Source: Actinomycetota bacterium (GTDB taxonomy: Bacteria > Actinomycetota > Acidimicrobiia > Acidimicrobiales > Microtrichaceae). Taken from it: DNA of 52,305 nucleotides. How positions within the stretch are numbered: the first letter of the stretch is position 1; each line of letters starts with the position of its first letter. The stretch spans positions 1-52,305 of the forward strand of contig CAUJEC010000087.1 of the NCBI GenBank assembly GCA_963169245.1, read 5' to 3'. Of this stretch, positions 42,236 to 51,356 are shown piece by piece. A program made the position numbers and the translations under genes. The notes beneath the pieces were generated by a model. It worked only from the letters and a program-made list of their open reading frames with translations. It had not been told where the DNA came from and did not search any database.

Positions 42236-43683
42236 GACTCCTGAGGCTTGTCCGGAACCTTGATGGCCGCAAGGTCAATCTTCTTCGGGCCTGTGAACGG
42301 TCCCCCCGTCGGGAGCGTCTCGGGGGCAGTCATCGACTCCTGTGCCTCAGGAACTGGAGTCTTCTTGTAGGTGCCATCCGGTGGCTTTGGAGCAGGGTTG
42401 CCCATGAGCCCGATCAGGTCGAGTGGGCTGTCCGCCCAGTTGCCAGAGCCAGTTCCATCACATGGTGAGAGCACTTCGAGGTTGGCCGGTGCCGAAGTGC
42501 TGAACGTGTTGTCGCAGAACTTGTTGTTCAGCTTGTCGGTCGTCTCCCCGGTCTGGAGTAGATCGACTGTTCCCACCGCAAGGTCTCCGGCGCCTGACTC
42601 GGAGACGACATTGCCGACCACGGTGTTGTCGAATGGGTTCCAGAACACGACACAGCCCTTGAGTAGTCCGTCGACCGACTTGCACTTGTCGGTTGGGATC
42701 GGATCAACCTTGACGTCGCGGGTTTCCGAGCAGGGCGTGGTCCAGGAGTCATGGCTGGGTGCGAGGTCATTTGCGTCCTCTTCGGGGAAGGGGACCAACC
42801 CGATACCGGTTCGTTCGTGGTCCCAGACCCGGTTCCGTTCCACATCGGTCTGCACCGCTCCGGCGACGAGGATTCCATTACCCTGAGCGAGAAGAGATAC
42901 AGAGATACCCGGGTTGTCATATCCGTTGTTCGAGTAGACCAAGTTGCCAACGATCGAGGTTCCACGGGAGGGGTAGCAGAGTTCGTAGCTGCCGCTGTTG
43001 GGAACGATGCCTGCACGGTTGTATCGGAAAGTCGAGTTGACGATCGACAGGTCGCCACCAGAGTTCGTCCCTGAGTACCCCAGCCCGTTGTATTCGGAGA
43101 CGACGTTGTCGATGAGGGCATTGCAGGGGTAGCACTGGCCGATGTAGAAACCGGCGTCAGGGCTGCCCGAGCCGTAGGAGTTGTCTATCTGGCCGTTGTA
43201 GGAGTCGAACGCGTAGATGCCGTAGTCGCCGTTGCGATAGGCGGTCAGATAGGACCCGCGATAGCCGTCGACCCCGGTCCAGAAGAAGCCGTTGGAGGTG
43301 TAGTTCCGGGCGGTCATGTTCTCGATGACGACGCTCTTGGCGTCGAGCACCCGGATTCCGTTCTCCAACTTGAACTCGCCATCGAGGATCACCTTGTTCC
43401 GGTCCATCCCACGAATGGTCAGATTCTCGGTGGTCACGTCGACAGCCTCTTTGTAGACCCCCTCATTGATGAGGATCATGTCACCGGGCTTTGCGGCATC
43501 GACGGCCGCTTGGATCGTCTTGTAGCGCTGCGGGACTTTGAGAAGCGCCGGAGCGGCGTCCTCTGAGGGTTTCTTGGAATCGTCGCCTCCGGTGTCGCTC
43601 GAATTCTTGCTGCTACACGAAGTTGAAATCATCGCGAATGCGGTCAAGACGGCCAACAGGACGGCAAGGAACCTGCGATTCAT
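42232..43683 (-). CDS. Right-handed beta-helix lipoprotein
   Basis: Start ATG 43683 (483 residues) is chosen because a signal peptide with lipobox (ISTSCS, Cys about residue 23) begins there; an upstream ATG lacks sense. The mature part opens with RYKTIQAAVDAAKPGDMILI, the typical first coils of NosD/Pel-type beta-helices, then repeated YNGxxYSGTNSGGD-like coils (about 150-300). Acidic and Cys-rich stretches (CYPCNAL, CKSVDGLLKGCVVFWNP) suggest disulfides. It may be a carbohydrate lyase or a NosD-like copper-insertion partner; a cupredoxin gene is near. Confidence 0.8.
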   Translation of the reverse strand: MNRRFLAVLLAVLTAFAMISTSCSSKNSSDTGGDDSKKPSEDAAPALLKVPQRYKTIQAAVDAAKPGDMILINEGVYKEAVDVTTENLTIRGMDRNKVILDGEFKLENGIRVLDAKSVVIENMTARNYTSNGFFWTGVDGYRGSYLTAYRNGDYGIYAFDSYNGQIDNSYGSGSPDAGFYIGQCYPCNALIDNVVSEYNGLGYSGTNSGGDLSIVNSTFRYNRAGIVPNSGSYELCYPSRGTSIVGNLVYSNNGYDNPGISVSLLAQGNGILVAGAVQTDVERNRVWDHERTGIGLVPFPEEDANDLAPSHDSWTTPCSETRDVKVDPIPTDKCKSVDGLLKGCVVFWNPFDNTVVGNVVSESGAGDLAVGTVDLLQTGETTDKLNNKFCDNTFSTSAPANLEVLSPCDGTGSGNWADSPLDLIGLMGNPAPKPPDGTYKKTPVPEAQESMTAPETLPTGGPFTGPKKIDLAAIKVPDKPQES

Positions 43684-43840
43684 ATGGAAGCCCCCGGAAA
43701 AAGAATGGTCGGTCGCCCGGACTCTACCCGATGAAACGGGCGATCTCTCACACCACATGTTCCACGTTGCAAAGATCGCCAATGGGACCGACAGTGGGAT
43801 CGCCATTGAGGTCGAGAGCGAATTGTGATCACCCCGTCTG

Positions 43841-44383
43841 ATGAACGGGCAGAATTGGGACATGCATGAGTGGACGGTTGCTGGAGCCGTCATCGAGTCG
43901 GGATGTCTGTGGGCCGGTTGTCCCTCCGATGAGCCCGGACTGTTGCTCGTCGAGAACGAGCGTCGAGGCGGTCATCGGGACTGGACAACTCCGGGTGGGG
44001 TCATCGACGCCGGTGAGGACTACCGAAGTGGTCTTGCTCGTGAGGTCCAGGAGGAGACCGGGCTGACCGTGGTCACCTGGTCCGACCTGCTCTACACCGT
44101 CTCGGTCGAGGCCCCGTCGCTCGAGTGGACACTGAGAGTCGAAGTACACCGGGCAGAGGCAGTCCAAGGCCAACTGACCATCGGGGAGGACCCGGATGGA
44201 ATCGTCGTAGGTGCCGACTGGGTCGGTTCTGACCGCTACGGCGACCTGCTCGGATCGTCACCCCGCTGGGTCTCCGAACCGCTCATCGAGTGGCTCGACC
44301 AACGCTTCGATCAGCCTCGCAGTTTCAGTTATCTGCTCGACGGGAGTGGTCCACCCGACTTCACCGTCGAACGAACCGGCTGA
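43841..44383 (+). CDS. NUDIX hydrolase
   Basis: A 180-residue protein (ATG 43841; 43862 is an alternative). The NUDIX box is complete: GGVIDAGEDYRSGLAREVQEETGL (about residues 50-73) with REVQEE supplying metal-binding Glu residues. These enzymes cleave nucleoside diphosphates linked to another moiety and often clean oxidised nucleotides. It is 33 bases ahead of DNA polymerase IV on the same strand, which hints at a nucleotide-pool or mutagenesis link, but this is inference. Confidence 0.88.
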   Translation: MNGQNWDMHEWTVAGAVIESGCLWAGCPSDEPGLLLVENERRGGHRDWTTPGGVIDAGEDYRSGLAREVQEETGLTVVTWSDLLYTVSVEAPSLEWTLRVEVHRAEAVQGQLTIGEDPDGIVVGADWVGSDRYGDLLGSSPRWVSEPLIEWLDQRFDQPRSFSYLLDGSGPPDFTVERTG

Positions 44384-44416
44384 TGGAACAGGACTCCTGA
44401 TGGGACAGAGGACCTG

Positions 44417-45679
44417 ATGGGTCAGAGCCCTCAGCGCACCATCGTTCACGTGGACATGGACGCCTTCTTCGCGTCCGTGGAGATACTCCGTCATCCCGAA
44501 CTCGTCGGACGGCCAGTGGTGGTCGGCGGATCGGGTAACAGGGGAGTGGTGGCGGCCGCCTCCTACGAGGCGCGGTTCTATGGCGTCCATTCGGCCATGC
44601 CCTCGGTTCGGGCCCGACGGCTCTGTCCGGATGCCGTGTTCCTGAGTGGCGACCACGCTCATTACCGCGAGGTCTCCGAACGTGTCATGGCGATCTTCCT
44701 GACCCGAACCCCACTCGTCGAACCGTTGAGTCTCGATGAGGCGTTCCTCGACGTCTCGGGCACCAGACGGACCTTTGGCGAACCGGTTGCACTCGCAACT
44801 CAACTGCGCGAACAGGTCCTCGATGAGACAGGGCTCTACTGCTCTATCGGAATTGCGCAGAACAAGTTCCTCGCAAAGCTGGCGACGTCGGAGGCCAAGC
44901 CAAGGGCTTCGCGCTCCGGTCCGGTGAGAGGGTCCGGAGTTTTCCATCTCACCCCCGACGCGCAGGAGCGATTCCTGGCATCGCTGCCGATCAGCCGTAT
45001 CTGGGGTGTCGGCCCGGCAACTCTCGCCCGCCTTCAACCACTGGGCATCGACAGGGCAGGGGATCTGCTCCGAGCCAGTCCGAAAGTCCTTGCTGGCGCA
45101 ATCGGCGAGGGTGCTGCTGTGCGTCTGATTCAACTCGCCCAAGGTCTCGATGACCGTACGGTCACCCCTGACGCCGACCCCAAGTCGATCAGCCAGGAGG
45201 AGACGTTTGCCAGGGATCTGACCGATCGTGACGAACTCCATGGCCACCTCGTGAGGCAGGCCGACAGCGTTGCAGCACGTCTGCGGGCTCATGGACTGCG
45301 GGCTCGAACCGTCCATCTGAAAGTGCGTTACGGGAATTTTCAGACGCTGAGTCGGTCGTGGACATCGCCAAGACCATTCGATGGCGGCCACGAGATTCTT
45401 GGTGCTGCGGACGGGCTCTTCTCGAGGATCCCCATTGACGACGGGGTGAGACTGATCGGCCTGGGGGTGTCATCGTTCGATGCTGGTGACCGCGAGGAAC
45501 AACTGACCCTTGATTCGATGCTCGATGGCGATGGCGTGGACCGCGAACTGAGGGATCGGGCCAACTCGGCTGTCGACGAGATCAGGCAGCGCTTTGGGAC
45601 ATCGATCATCGGTCCGGCCTCGGCTCCGGGCCTTCACCGAACCCAGGGGGACCAACAATGGGGTCCAAACGCACCGTGA
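44417..45679 (+). CDS. dinB: DNA polymerase IV (Y-family)
   Basis: The 420-residue protein has the catalytic motifs HVDMDAFFASVEI (metal-binding Asp residues near 12-14), SLDEAFLDVS (Asp-Glu near 109) and ASYEARFYGVHSAMPSVRARRLCP, followed by the thumb (ISRIWGVGPATLARLQPLGI) and the little-finger domain (EETFARDL, VHLKVRYGNFQTLSRS). It performs error-prone translesion synthesis. No LexA-like box was found in front of it. The C-terminus has no clear beta-clamp motif I can vouch for. Confidence 0.93.
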   Translation: MGQSPQRTIVHVDMDAFFASVEILRHPELVGRPVVVGGSGNRGVVAAASYEARFYGVHSAMPSVRARRLCPDAVFLSGDHAHYREVSERVMAIFLTRTPLVEPLSLDEAFLDVSGTRRTFGEPVALATQLREQVLDETGLYCSIGIAQNKFLAKLATSEAKPRASRSGPVRGSGVFHLTPDAQERFLASLPISRIWGVGPATLARLQPLGIDRAGDLLRASPKVLAGAIGEGAAVRLIQLAQGLDDRTVTPDADPKSISQEETFARDLTDRDELHGHLVRQADSVAARLRAHGLRARTVHLKVRYGNFQTLSRSWTSPRPFDGGHEILGAADGLFSRIPIDDGVRLIGLGVSSFDAGDREEQLTLDSMLDGDGVDRELRDRANSAVDEIRQRFGTSIIGPASAPGLHRTQGDQQWGPNAP

Positions 45680-45928
45680 ACAACGTGAGTCGCGGGACTC
45701 TCAGTTTGCGAGTTCTCACGAGAGAAAGTTCGATGCGACGAGACGGGATCGGTCAGAACCGGTAGCCTGTTGGGGTAGTCGTATTCGGGCCTGAGTTGAT
45801 CGAATGATCTGTTCAAATTCGGAGAAGATGTGATTGAGCAATCCGAGAATGCCCTAGTGCTGCCGATGAGATCACTGGTACCGATGGAAGCAGCGGAGAA
45901 CAAGAAGTGACCGAGGGGGTTCGAGAAG

Positions 45929-46315
45929 ATGCCACTCTCTGAAGAGGAGCAGCGCATTCTGGCCCAGATCGAGGCCAGTCTTCTCGCGAGCGATCCCGCC
46001 CTTGCCCGACACGTGGGTTCTGGCCGGATGTCTCGTGAAACTAAGCGGCGACTGCAGATCGGCCTTGCCGGATTCCTCGTGGCGGTAGTCGGCTCTGTCC
46101 TACTTCTATCGGTTCATTTCATTCTCGCCTTTGTTGCATTCCTGGCAGCGTTCGGAGCGCTCGCCTACGTGCAGTCCGACATCCGGGCGCTCAGCAGAGC
46201 CCGGATCACCCAGGCCCGTGAGGACATCAGGGCCGGTGTCAAGGACTCGATGCGTGACATCGGAGAGCGTCGTGATCGCGAAAATGATCACGACGCCGAC
46301 AATCCGTTCAACTGA
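45929..46315 (+). CDS. DUF3040 membrane protein
   Basis: A 128-residue protein opening MPLSEEEQRILAQIEASLLASDP, the DUF3040 signature of actinobacteria, with two hydrophobic segments (about residues 45-62 and 66-84) and a charged C-terminus. In many actinobacteria it lies near mraZ and division genes; its function is unknown. A 249-base region separates it from dinB and holds likely promoter elements. Its 3' end overlaps the convergent transglutaminase gene by 8 bases. Confidence 0.88.
   Translation: MPLSEEEQRILAQIEASLLASDPALARHVGSGRMSRETKRRLQIGLAGFLVAVVGSVLLLSVHFILAFVAFLAAFGALAYVQSDIRALSRARITQAREDIRAGVKDSMRDIGERRDRENDHDADNPFN
46269..46294. terminator. Hairpin at the convergent DUF3040/transglutaminase ends
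   Basis: Perfect 9-bp arms GTCGTGATC (46269-46277) and GATCACGAC (46286-46294) around GCGAAAAT, inside the last codons of the DUF3040 gene and just beyond the stop of the convergent gene (46308). No T-tract; a terminator role is possible. Confidence 0.4.
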
Positions 46316-48566
46316 CCCGCTGCTCGGTCGAATTCAACAACTTCAGTTGATCTCGGATCGTCTCGCTCAATTTGGCGGCCTCCTCGCCGAGCGAGACGGT
46401 CGCAGGGTCGTTGTGGACGATGTTCTGCTCGAACTCGGCTGAGTAGCGCCTGATCGTCTCGATCTCGGCGAGTTGACTGACTTCCGTAGCGATCGCCACA
46501 TCGATGGTCTGGTTCGTCGGTGAGTCACTGACCCATGTGGCGACGCGATCGGCGAACTCGATGGGTGTCTCGTTCGTCGCCATCCGCAAACCGAATGCCT
46601 CGAACTCGCGAACTGCAGAGTCCCATGCCGATGCGATCTGCACGTTCATCGGGTCCTGGGCCGACTCGGCTTCGTCATCGTCGTGGGGCTTTCGCCGTAT
46701 GTGGATGGCCACTGCCAGAGCCACAAGAGCGAGCGAGATGGCGATAGCGGCGCGAGCCATCATCGGTCGCTGGCCGTTCGATCCATCTGCATCTGACCCG
46801 TCTGTGTCTGACCCGTCTGTGTCAACGCCCGTCGGGGTTGTGGTGCTCGGCGCGGACGTGGCCGAGTCGGCAGTGGTCGTAGTGGTGCTCGACGTGGTGG
46901 TAGTGCTCTGCTCGGGTCGAGGTGCGGCCTGAGCGCCAGCCACCCCTGTATAGGCAGTGGTGGCGGGATTGCCCCGTCCGGGTGTCGGTTCGAATGGAAC
47001 CCAGCCAACGCCCGGGAACAGCACTTCGGGCCATGCATGGGCGTGAAGCCCCTTGACGGTATAGGTCCTCCCCGATGCTGGTGGGGTTCCCGTCTCGGTC
47101 TCACCCATTGTGAAACCGATGGCCACCCGGCTCGGGAGCCCCAACCGTCGTGCCATCAGAGCGAACACCGAGGAGAACTGCTGGCAGAACCCCTCACGAT
47201 CGAGCAGGAACTGATCGATCGGTCGTGGGGACTTGGAGTAGTCGACGGACTCGTTGTAGGCGAACTCGCTTCGGAACTTGTTCTGAAGACCTACCAACTC
47301 GTCATAGACGGTGGGGTAGGCGAACGTGGCGTCGTAGAGAAATGTAGATTCTCGCTGGGACGCACGTGGGGTCCACAGGAGGGGGTTGTCGTTGTCGGGC
47401 ATCGTCGAGACTCGTCTGGTGCCCCGGAGTACGCCCTTTTCGAACTCCGGTAATTCGGAGGTGACCCGGTATTCATCGCCCGACTGGAGGTCATCCTCGG
47501 CGAAGAGGGTGGAGGTGGCAGCGTTGAACGTGGTCGACATCTCGCCGTTGAACCCGACTGGTTCGAACGCAGCCGGCATCCAAGGGCCGCCCAGGCCTTC
47601 TATCTGAAAGCGTTGGCGGAGCCTGACCGTCGCGACATCGGTGGCGGCCGCCTTCTCGAGTCTGGTACCCACCGGTTGGTAGGTGCCTGTGGAGACCCAG
47701 ATGTCTCGCTCCGAGTCATAACTGTCGAGAGCCGTGATCCTCCAGTAGGACGAACGGTTGGACCGGACGCTGAAGAGGGTGGTGTTCGACTGTGTGGAGA
47801 GAAGCGAGCGGATTCCGATGAACGGTGTTGGAAGCTCGCGTCCGCTGTCGCCCCGGGTTCCGGTATGAAGGCTCACCATCGGTTCGAGCACAGGGGTGAC
47901 GGCCATCGCCAACGTCGTGGCCACGACCCCGATGACGGCGATGGTCGCAGTTCGGGCCCCCATTCCCAGGGCGCCGCGTCGGGCGGCACCTTCGCCTCCC
48001 ATCCATTTGATCGATGAGTCGCGATCGATCTGGGACATGACCGCATAACAGCCGAGGCCCACAGCAAAGACTGCCACCGAAGCGAGTTCCCCTGAGTCCG
48101 AGTCGGGGAACCCGAGAGCCAGGAACGCGACCGCCAGTGGCAGAACGGCCTGAACCCGGGCGTTGACTCTGAAGGCCGCTATATCGGCGAACAGGCAAAG
48201 AACCCACAGCCCGGCGCCTATGACGATCAACAGACCTGGTGATGCCTCGATGGGGGGTACAGCCGTTCGAAGCTCTGCCATCGCTGTCGGAGTGGCCACT
48301 CTGATCGCGTCTAGGGTCCGGCCAGTCGGAATTCCATAGCTGGTTGTCGACGCAAAGAACAGGTTGACAATGAACACTGTTCCGACAATCAGATGTACTG
48401 CGGCCAGGCTGGTCGTCGGCACACCCCGACGGCGCATGACAGCGGATAAAGCCGTGGCGACAATCGTTATGGCGGCCAATGGGGCCATGAAGCCGGGGTT
48501 ATCAAAGACGCGGGTGAGGCTGAAAGTGGCAGAGAGGGTGAGTATGACAAGACCGACCTCAGCCAC
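46308..48566 (-). CDS. TgpA-like membrane transglutaminase
   Basis: The 752-residue protein (GTG start) has about six N-terminal transmembrane segments (residues 1-220), a large extracellular core with the papain-like motif GFCQQFSSVFALMARRLGLPSRVAIGF (catalytic Cys), HAHAWPEVLFPGVGWVPFEPTPG (His and Asp/Glu region), a Thr/Ser-rich stretch (TTTTSSTTTTTADS), one more TM (about 612-632) and a C-terminal DUF4129-like cytoplasmic end. TgpA proteins act with DUF58 and MoxR partners in envelope processes whose substrates are not known. It overlaps the DUF58 stop by 8 bases. Confidence 0.88.
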   Translation of the reverse strand: MAEVGLVILTLSATFSLTRVFDNPGFMAPLAAITIVATALSAVMRRRGVPTTSLAAVHLIVGTVFIVNLFFASTTSYGIPTGRTLDAIRVATPTAMAELRTAVPPIEASPGLLIVIGAGLWVLCLFADIAAFRVNARVQAVLPLAVAFLALGFPDSDSGELASVAVFAVGLGCYAVMSQIDRDSSIKWMGGEGAARRGALGMGARTATIAVIGVVATTLAMAVTPVLEPMVSLHTGTRGDSGRELPTPFIGIRSLLSTQSNTTLFSVRSNRSSYWRITALDSYDSERDIWVSTGTYQPVGTRLEKAAATDVATVRLRQRFQIEGLGGPWMPAAFEPVGFNGEMSTTFNAATSTLFAEDDLQSGDEYRVTSELPEFEKGVLRGTRRVSTMPDNDNPLLWTPRASQRESTFLYDATFAYPTVYDELVGLQNKFRSEFAYNESVDYSKSPRPIDQFLLDREGFCQQFSSVFALMARRLGLPSRVAIGFTMGETETGTPPASGRTYTVKGLHAHAWPEVLFPGVGWVPFEPTPGRGNPATTAYTGVAGAQAAPRPEQSTTTTSSTTTTTADSATSAPSTTTPTGVDTDGSDTDGSDADGSNGQRPMMARAAIAISLALVALAVAIHIRRKPHDDDEAESAQDPMNVQIASAWDSAVREFEAFGLRMATNETPIEFADRVATWVSDSPTNQTIDVAIATEVSQLAEIETIRRYSAEFEQNIVHNDPATVSLGEEAAKLSETIRDQLKLLNSTEQRVS

Positions 48567-49905
48567 GATCCGACCCCCATGTAGAGACTGTCGACCGGGT
48601 GAGGCCGACCGCTATGGTCTGGTCGAGAAGGGCCTGCGCTTCGGTCTGGCCAAACGACGATGGGGAAGCCGTCTGGTCGATCGAGATGACTGTTGATTCG
48701 ATGCCTCCCCGGCGCGTGACCGCAGCGAAGGGCCTGCTCGCTTTTCCAGGTCGGGCTGTCACGATGATCACCCGGTCGTGGGGGCCCAGGCCCAGATGGT
48801 GAGCGAGTTCGGCGTCATCGACAACGCGGAGAAAAGGATCCGAGGTCGAATATCGCTTCGACTCCGGTCGGCTCCGATCCAAGTGTTCAGGATCGGCAGT
48901 GCCCGGATCGACCGCCGTCACCACAGCCAGTTGGTCGAACTGTCGGTCCAGACGACCTGTGGCCGCGGATCGGGCTACAGGAGGCCTGTTTCCGGCGGCC
49001 ATCTCCGTGGACGAAGCTGCGAGTGGTGGCGGGTCCTCTGGGGGCGACGAGGTGATTCCGTCGGCTCCGATGAACCCCAGCTCTGCCGCTGTTCCGCTCT
49101 GGTCGGCTGCGGTCAGGATGCTTGCCGTCATGGAGACGGCGACTTCAAAGGGAAGGCCGCTGGCGCTGAGGGTATCCAACAGCACCCACAACGCGTTGCG
49201 ATGGGAGGGCTCGAAGCGTCTGACGATCAGACGGCCCGCTCGGGCGCTCGATGGCCAGTGGATGTGACGGGGATCATCCCCGGCCACGTAGTCGGCAAGA
49301 GTCGCGAACTCCCCGGTCAGCGAAGTGACCTGCTTACCTCCAGCCGATGACGCGCCACCCGGAGAGTGGGAGCTCTCGACCGGAAAGTCCAGTTGCCAGA
49401 CGGTCGGCCAGATCACGGCCTCCTCGACACCTGCAGCGCTGATTGAGCGTTCAACGAGTCTGAAGGGGTCCAGAAGCCTGTAGCTGCACGGACCCAGCGT
49501 TGTGACCCCACGCTGGTTCGTCGGCAGGGTGAAGCTGATCGACTGGGAGTCGTTTGACGCGATTGGTCCGACATTGAGCACGGCGGTCCCGATGTTCTCC
49601 ACGAAGTCGTTCACGACCACCGCAGCACTTGACCGTCGCGAACTGTTCGTCACGGTGATCTCCACCGAAGACGTGTCGCCCACGGATACCCTGAGCGGGC
49701 GAATGCGACGCTCGACCCTGAGCATCGGGTACCACAGCGCAGTCCTGGTCGCGCAGTACGCCACGACGGCGATCATCCCGACTGAGATGGCGACGGCCTC
49801 TCGTATGCCCAGAACCACCCCGAAGGCCGCAACACCCACAGCGCTGCCCAGGACCTTCCATCCCGATCCGGTGATGCGGAACCCCTGCCTGAGCGGCGCG
49901 GTCAT
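48559..49905 (-). CDS. DUF58 domain protein
   Basis: A 448-residue protein with two N-terminal membrane helices (about residues 12-48), an Ig-like extracytoplasmic region (VEITVTNSSRRSSAAVVV), then the DUF58 core GDDPRHIHWPSSARAGRLIVRRFE, which is the vWA-like part. Between MoxR (upstream, 9-base gap) and TgpA (downstream overlap) it completes a three-gene operon. The function is inferred to be in assembly or activation of envelope protein complexes. Confidence 0.88.
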   Translation of the reverse strand: MTAPLRQGFRITGSGWKVLGSAVGVAAFGVVLGIREAVAISVGMIAVVAYCATRTALWYPMLRVERRIRPLRVSVGDTSSVEITVTNSSRRSSAAVVVNDFVENIGTAVLNVGPIASNDSQSISFTLPTNQRGVTTLGPCSYRLLDPFRLVERSISAAGVEEAVIWPTVWQLDFPVESSHSPGGASSAGGKQVTSLTGEFATLADYVAGDDPRHIHWPSSARAGRLIVRRFEPSHRNALWVLLDTLSASGLPFEVAVSMTASILTAADQSGTAAELGFIGADGITSSPPEDPPPLAASSTEMAAGNRPPVARSAATGRLDRQFDQLAVVTAVDPGTADPEHLDRSRPESKRYSTSDPFLRVVDDAELAHHLGLGPHDRVIIVTARPGKASRPFAAVTRRGGIESTVISIDQTASPSSFGQTEAQALLDQTIAVGLTRSTVSTWGSDRG

Positions 49906-49914
49906 ACTCCGACC

Positions 49915-50886
49915 TCAGGCGGGGACGGGGGTCCTGTCGAGGAGTTCCCTGATCGCATCCGCAGGGGAGGCGGACCTCGATCGGGTTCCAGCTGGCACCA
50001 CACGATGGGCAAGGACGTGGACAGCGATTTGCTTTATGTCATCTGGGCTGACGAACGGACGTCCCTGTGCGGCAGCCAGGACCTTCGATGCGCTCAGGAG
50101 TCCGATCAGGGCTCGCGGTGAGATCCCCAGAACGAAGTCGCCGCCGGAACGAGAAGTGGTAGCGAGGCTGACCAGATACTCCGCCACCGAGGTCGACACG
50201 TGTACCGAGTCGATGAGCGTCGAGTACTCCGAGATCACGTGAATGTCCATCGTCGACGTTATGGACTCGGTCGGATCCGACAGGTGCGAGTTCAACAACA
50301 GGTCGACCTCGGAAGCCTTGTCCGGATAGCCGATCGAGAGATTTATGAGGAACCGATCCAACTGCGATTCCGGTAGCGGATAGGTGCCGTGATGCTCAAG
50401 TGGATTCTGGGTGGCGATGACCATGAACGGCGACTGCAGCCGATGAGTCTGCCCATCCACGGTCACCTGGTTCTCCGCCATCGCCTCGAGCAGAGCGGAC
50501 TGGGTCTTGGGAGATGCTCGATTGACCTCATCGGCGAGCACCACGTTGGAGAACACAGGACCGGGGTGGAATGTGAACTCGCCCGAACCCTGATTCCACA
50601 CCGATGTGCCGATGACATCCGACGGGAGGAGGTCCGGAGTGAACTGGATTCGGCCGAAGCGACCTCCGATCGAACGGGCGAGGGATTTCGACAGAACCGT
50701 CTTTCCGACTCCTGGCACATCCTCGACCAGCAGGTGTCCGCCAGCGAACATGCAGATGGCGGCCAGTTGAACCACCGGACGCTTGCCGCGAACAACCTGC
50801 TCGACGTTGTCGCACAGAGCATCGAAGGTGCGCTGGAACCCGTCGAGTTGACTCGTGTCCGGAGGTGAGGTCGTTCGGTGTCTCAT
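49915..50886 (-). CDS. MoxR-family AAA+ ATPase
   Basis: A 323-residue protein with Walker A DVPGVGKTVLSKSLA (about residues 56-70), Walker B VVLADEVNRASPKTQSALLEAMAE, sensor 1 FMVIATQNPLEHHGTYPLPESQLDRF and the C-terminal lid GISPRALIGLLSASKVLA. MoxR ATPases act as chaperones that mature partner complexes, usually with DUF58 and transglutaminase or vWA proteins, as here. It is the first gene of this minus-strand operon; the 206-base region to 51093 is divergent with the small membrane-protein gene. Confidence 0.92.
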   Translation of the reverse strand: MRHRTTSPPDTSQLDGFQRTFDALCDNVEQVVRGKRPVVQLAAICMFAGGHLLVEDVPGVGKTVLSKSLARSIGGRFGRIQFTPDLLPSDVIGTSVWNQGSGEFTFHPGPVFSNVVLADEVNRASPKTQSALLEAMAENQVTVDGQTHRLQSPFMVIATQNPLEHHGTYPLPESQLDRFLINLSIGYPDKASEVDLLLNSHLSDPTESITSTMDIHVISEYSTLIDSVHVSTSVAEYLVSLATTSRSGGDFVLGISPRALIGLLSASKVLAAAQGRPFVSPDDIKQIAVHVLAHRVVPAGTRSRSASPADAIRELLDRTPVPA

Positions 50887-51092
50887 TTACGTCGTGATTC
50901 TCCGCTGCGATGTTCTGGTCGAGGACTCTGGTCGGGCTCTGTTGTTGAAAGGCCTCAGGCGAAATGGGCCGGCGACAACTCCAGTCGGGCGCGGCGTCAA
51001 GTGTGACCTGTGACAGGAGTCGAGTCTGCCATGTCGGGGTCGATCGGGTAGGGCAACCATCAGTCAGATCTGCGGCCATAGAATCGATCAGG

Positions 51093-51356
51093 ATGCGTCG
51101 TCGAAGCTCGCTCTCCATAGCCATCTCCGCTGTCGTGGTGATACTCGGTCATCCTGATCTGTGGCTCACCGCCATAAGGCAGGCCTTCAGGTTGGTGCCC
51201 AATCGCTGGTGGACCAGACGCCCCTTTCTCCCCGTGCCGGATGCCGGGTATATGCACTTTCGACTTGTGACCGCCTACGGAGGGGACGGGGAGGGGCAAG
51301 TCGATCCGAACGATCTCATCACGTATCTGAGATGGTGTCGCTCCTGGCCAGCGTGA
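51093..51356 (+). CDS. Small conserved membrane-associated protein preceding menC
   Basis: An 87-residue protein from ATG 51093 (an in-frame extension to 50964 lacks sense). One hydrophobic segment (about residues 8-22, ISAVVVILGHPDLW) and a conserved-looking basic/aromatic block (RWWTRRPFLPVPDAGYMHFRLVTAYGGDG) are seen. No function is known. The menC start lies inside its 3' end (25-base overlap), so expression is probably coupled. Confidence 0.55.
   Translation: MRRRSSLSIAISAVVVILGHPDLWLTAIRQAFRLVPNRWWTRRPFLPVPDAGYMHFRLVTAYGGDGEGQVDPNDLITYLRWCRSWPA

Noticed and set aside
43684-44416. LexA/SOS box in front of the NUDIX-dinB genes
   Set aside because: No GAAC-N4-GTTC-like site was found.
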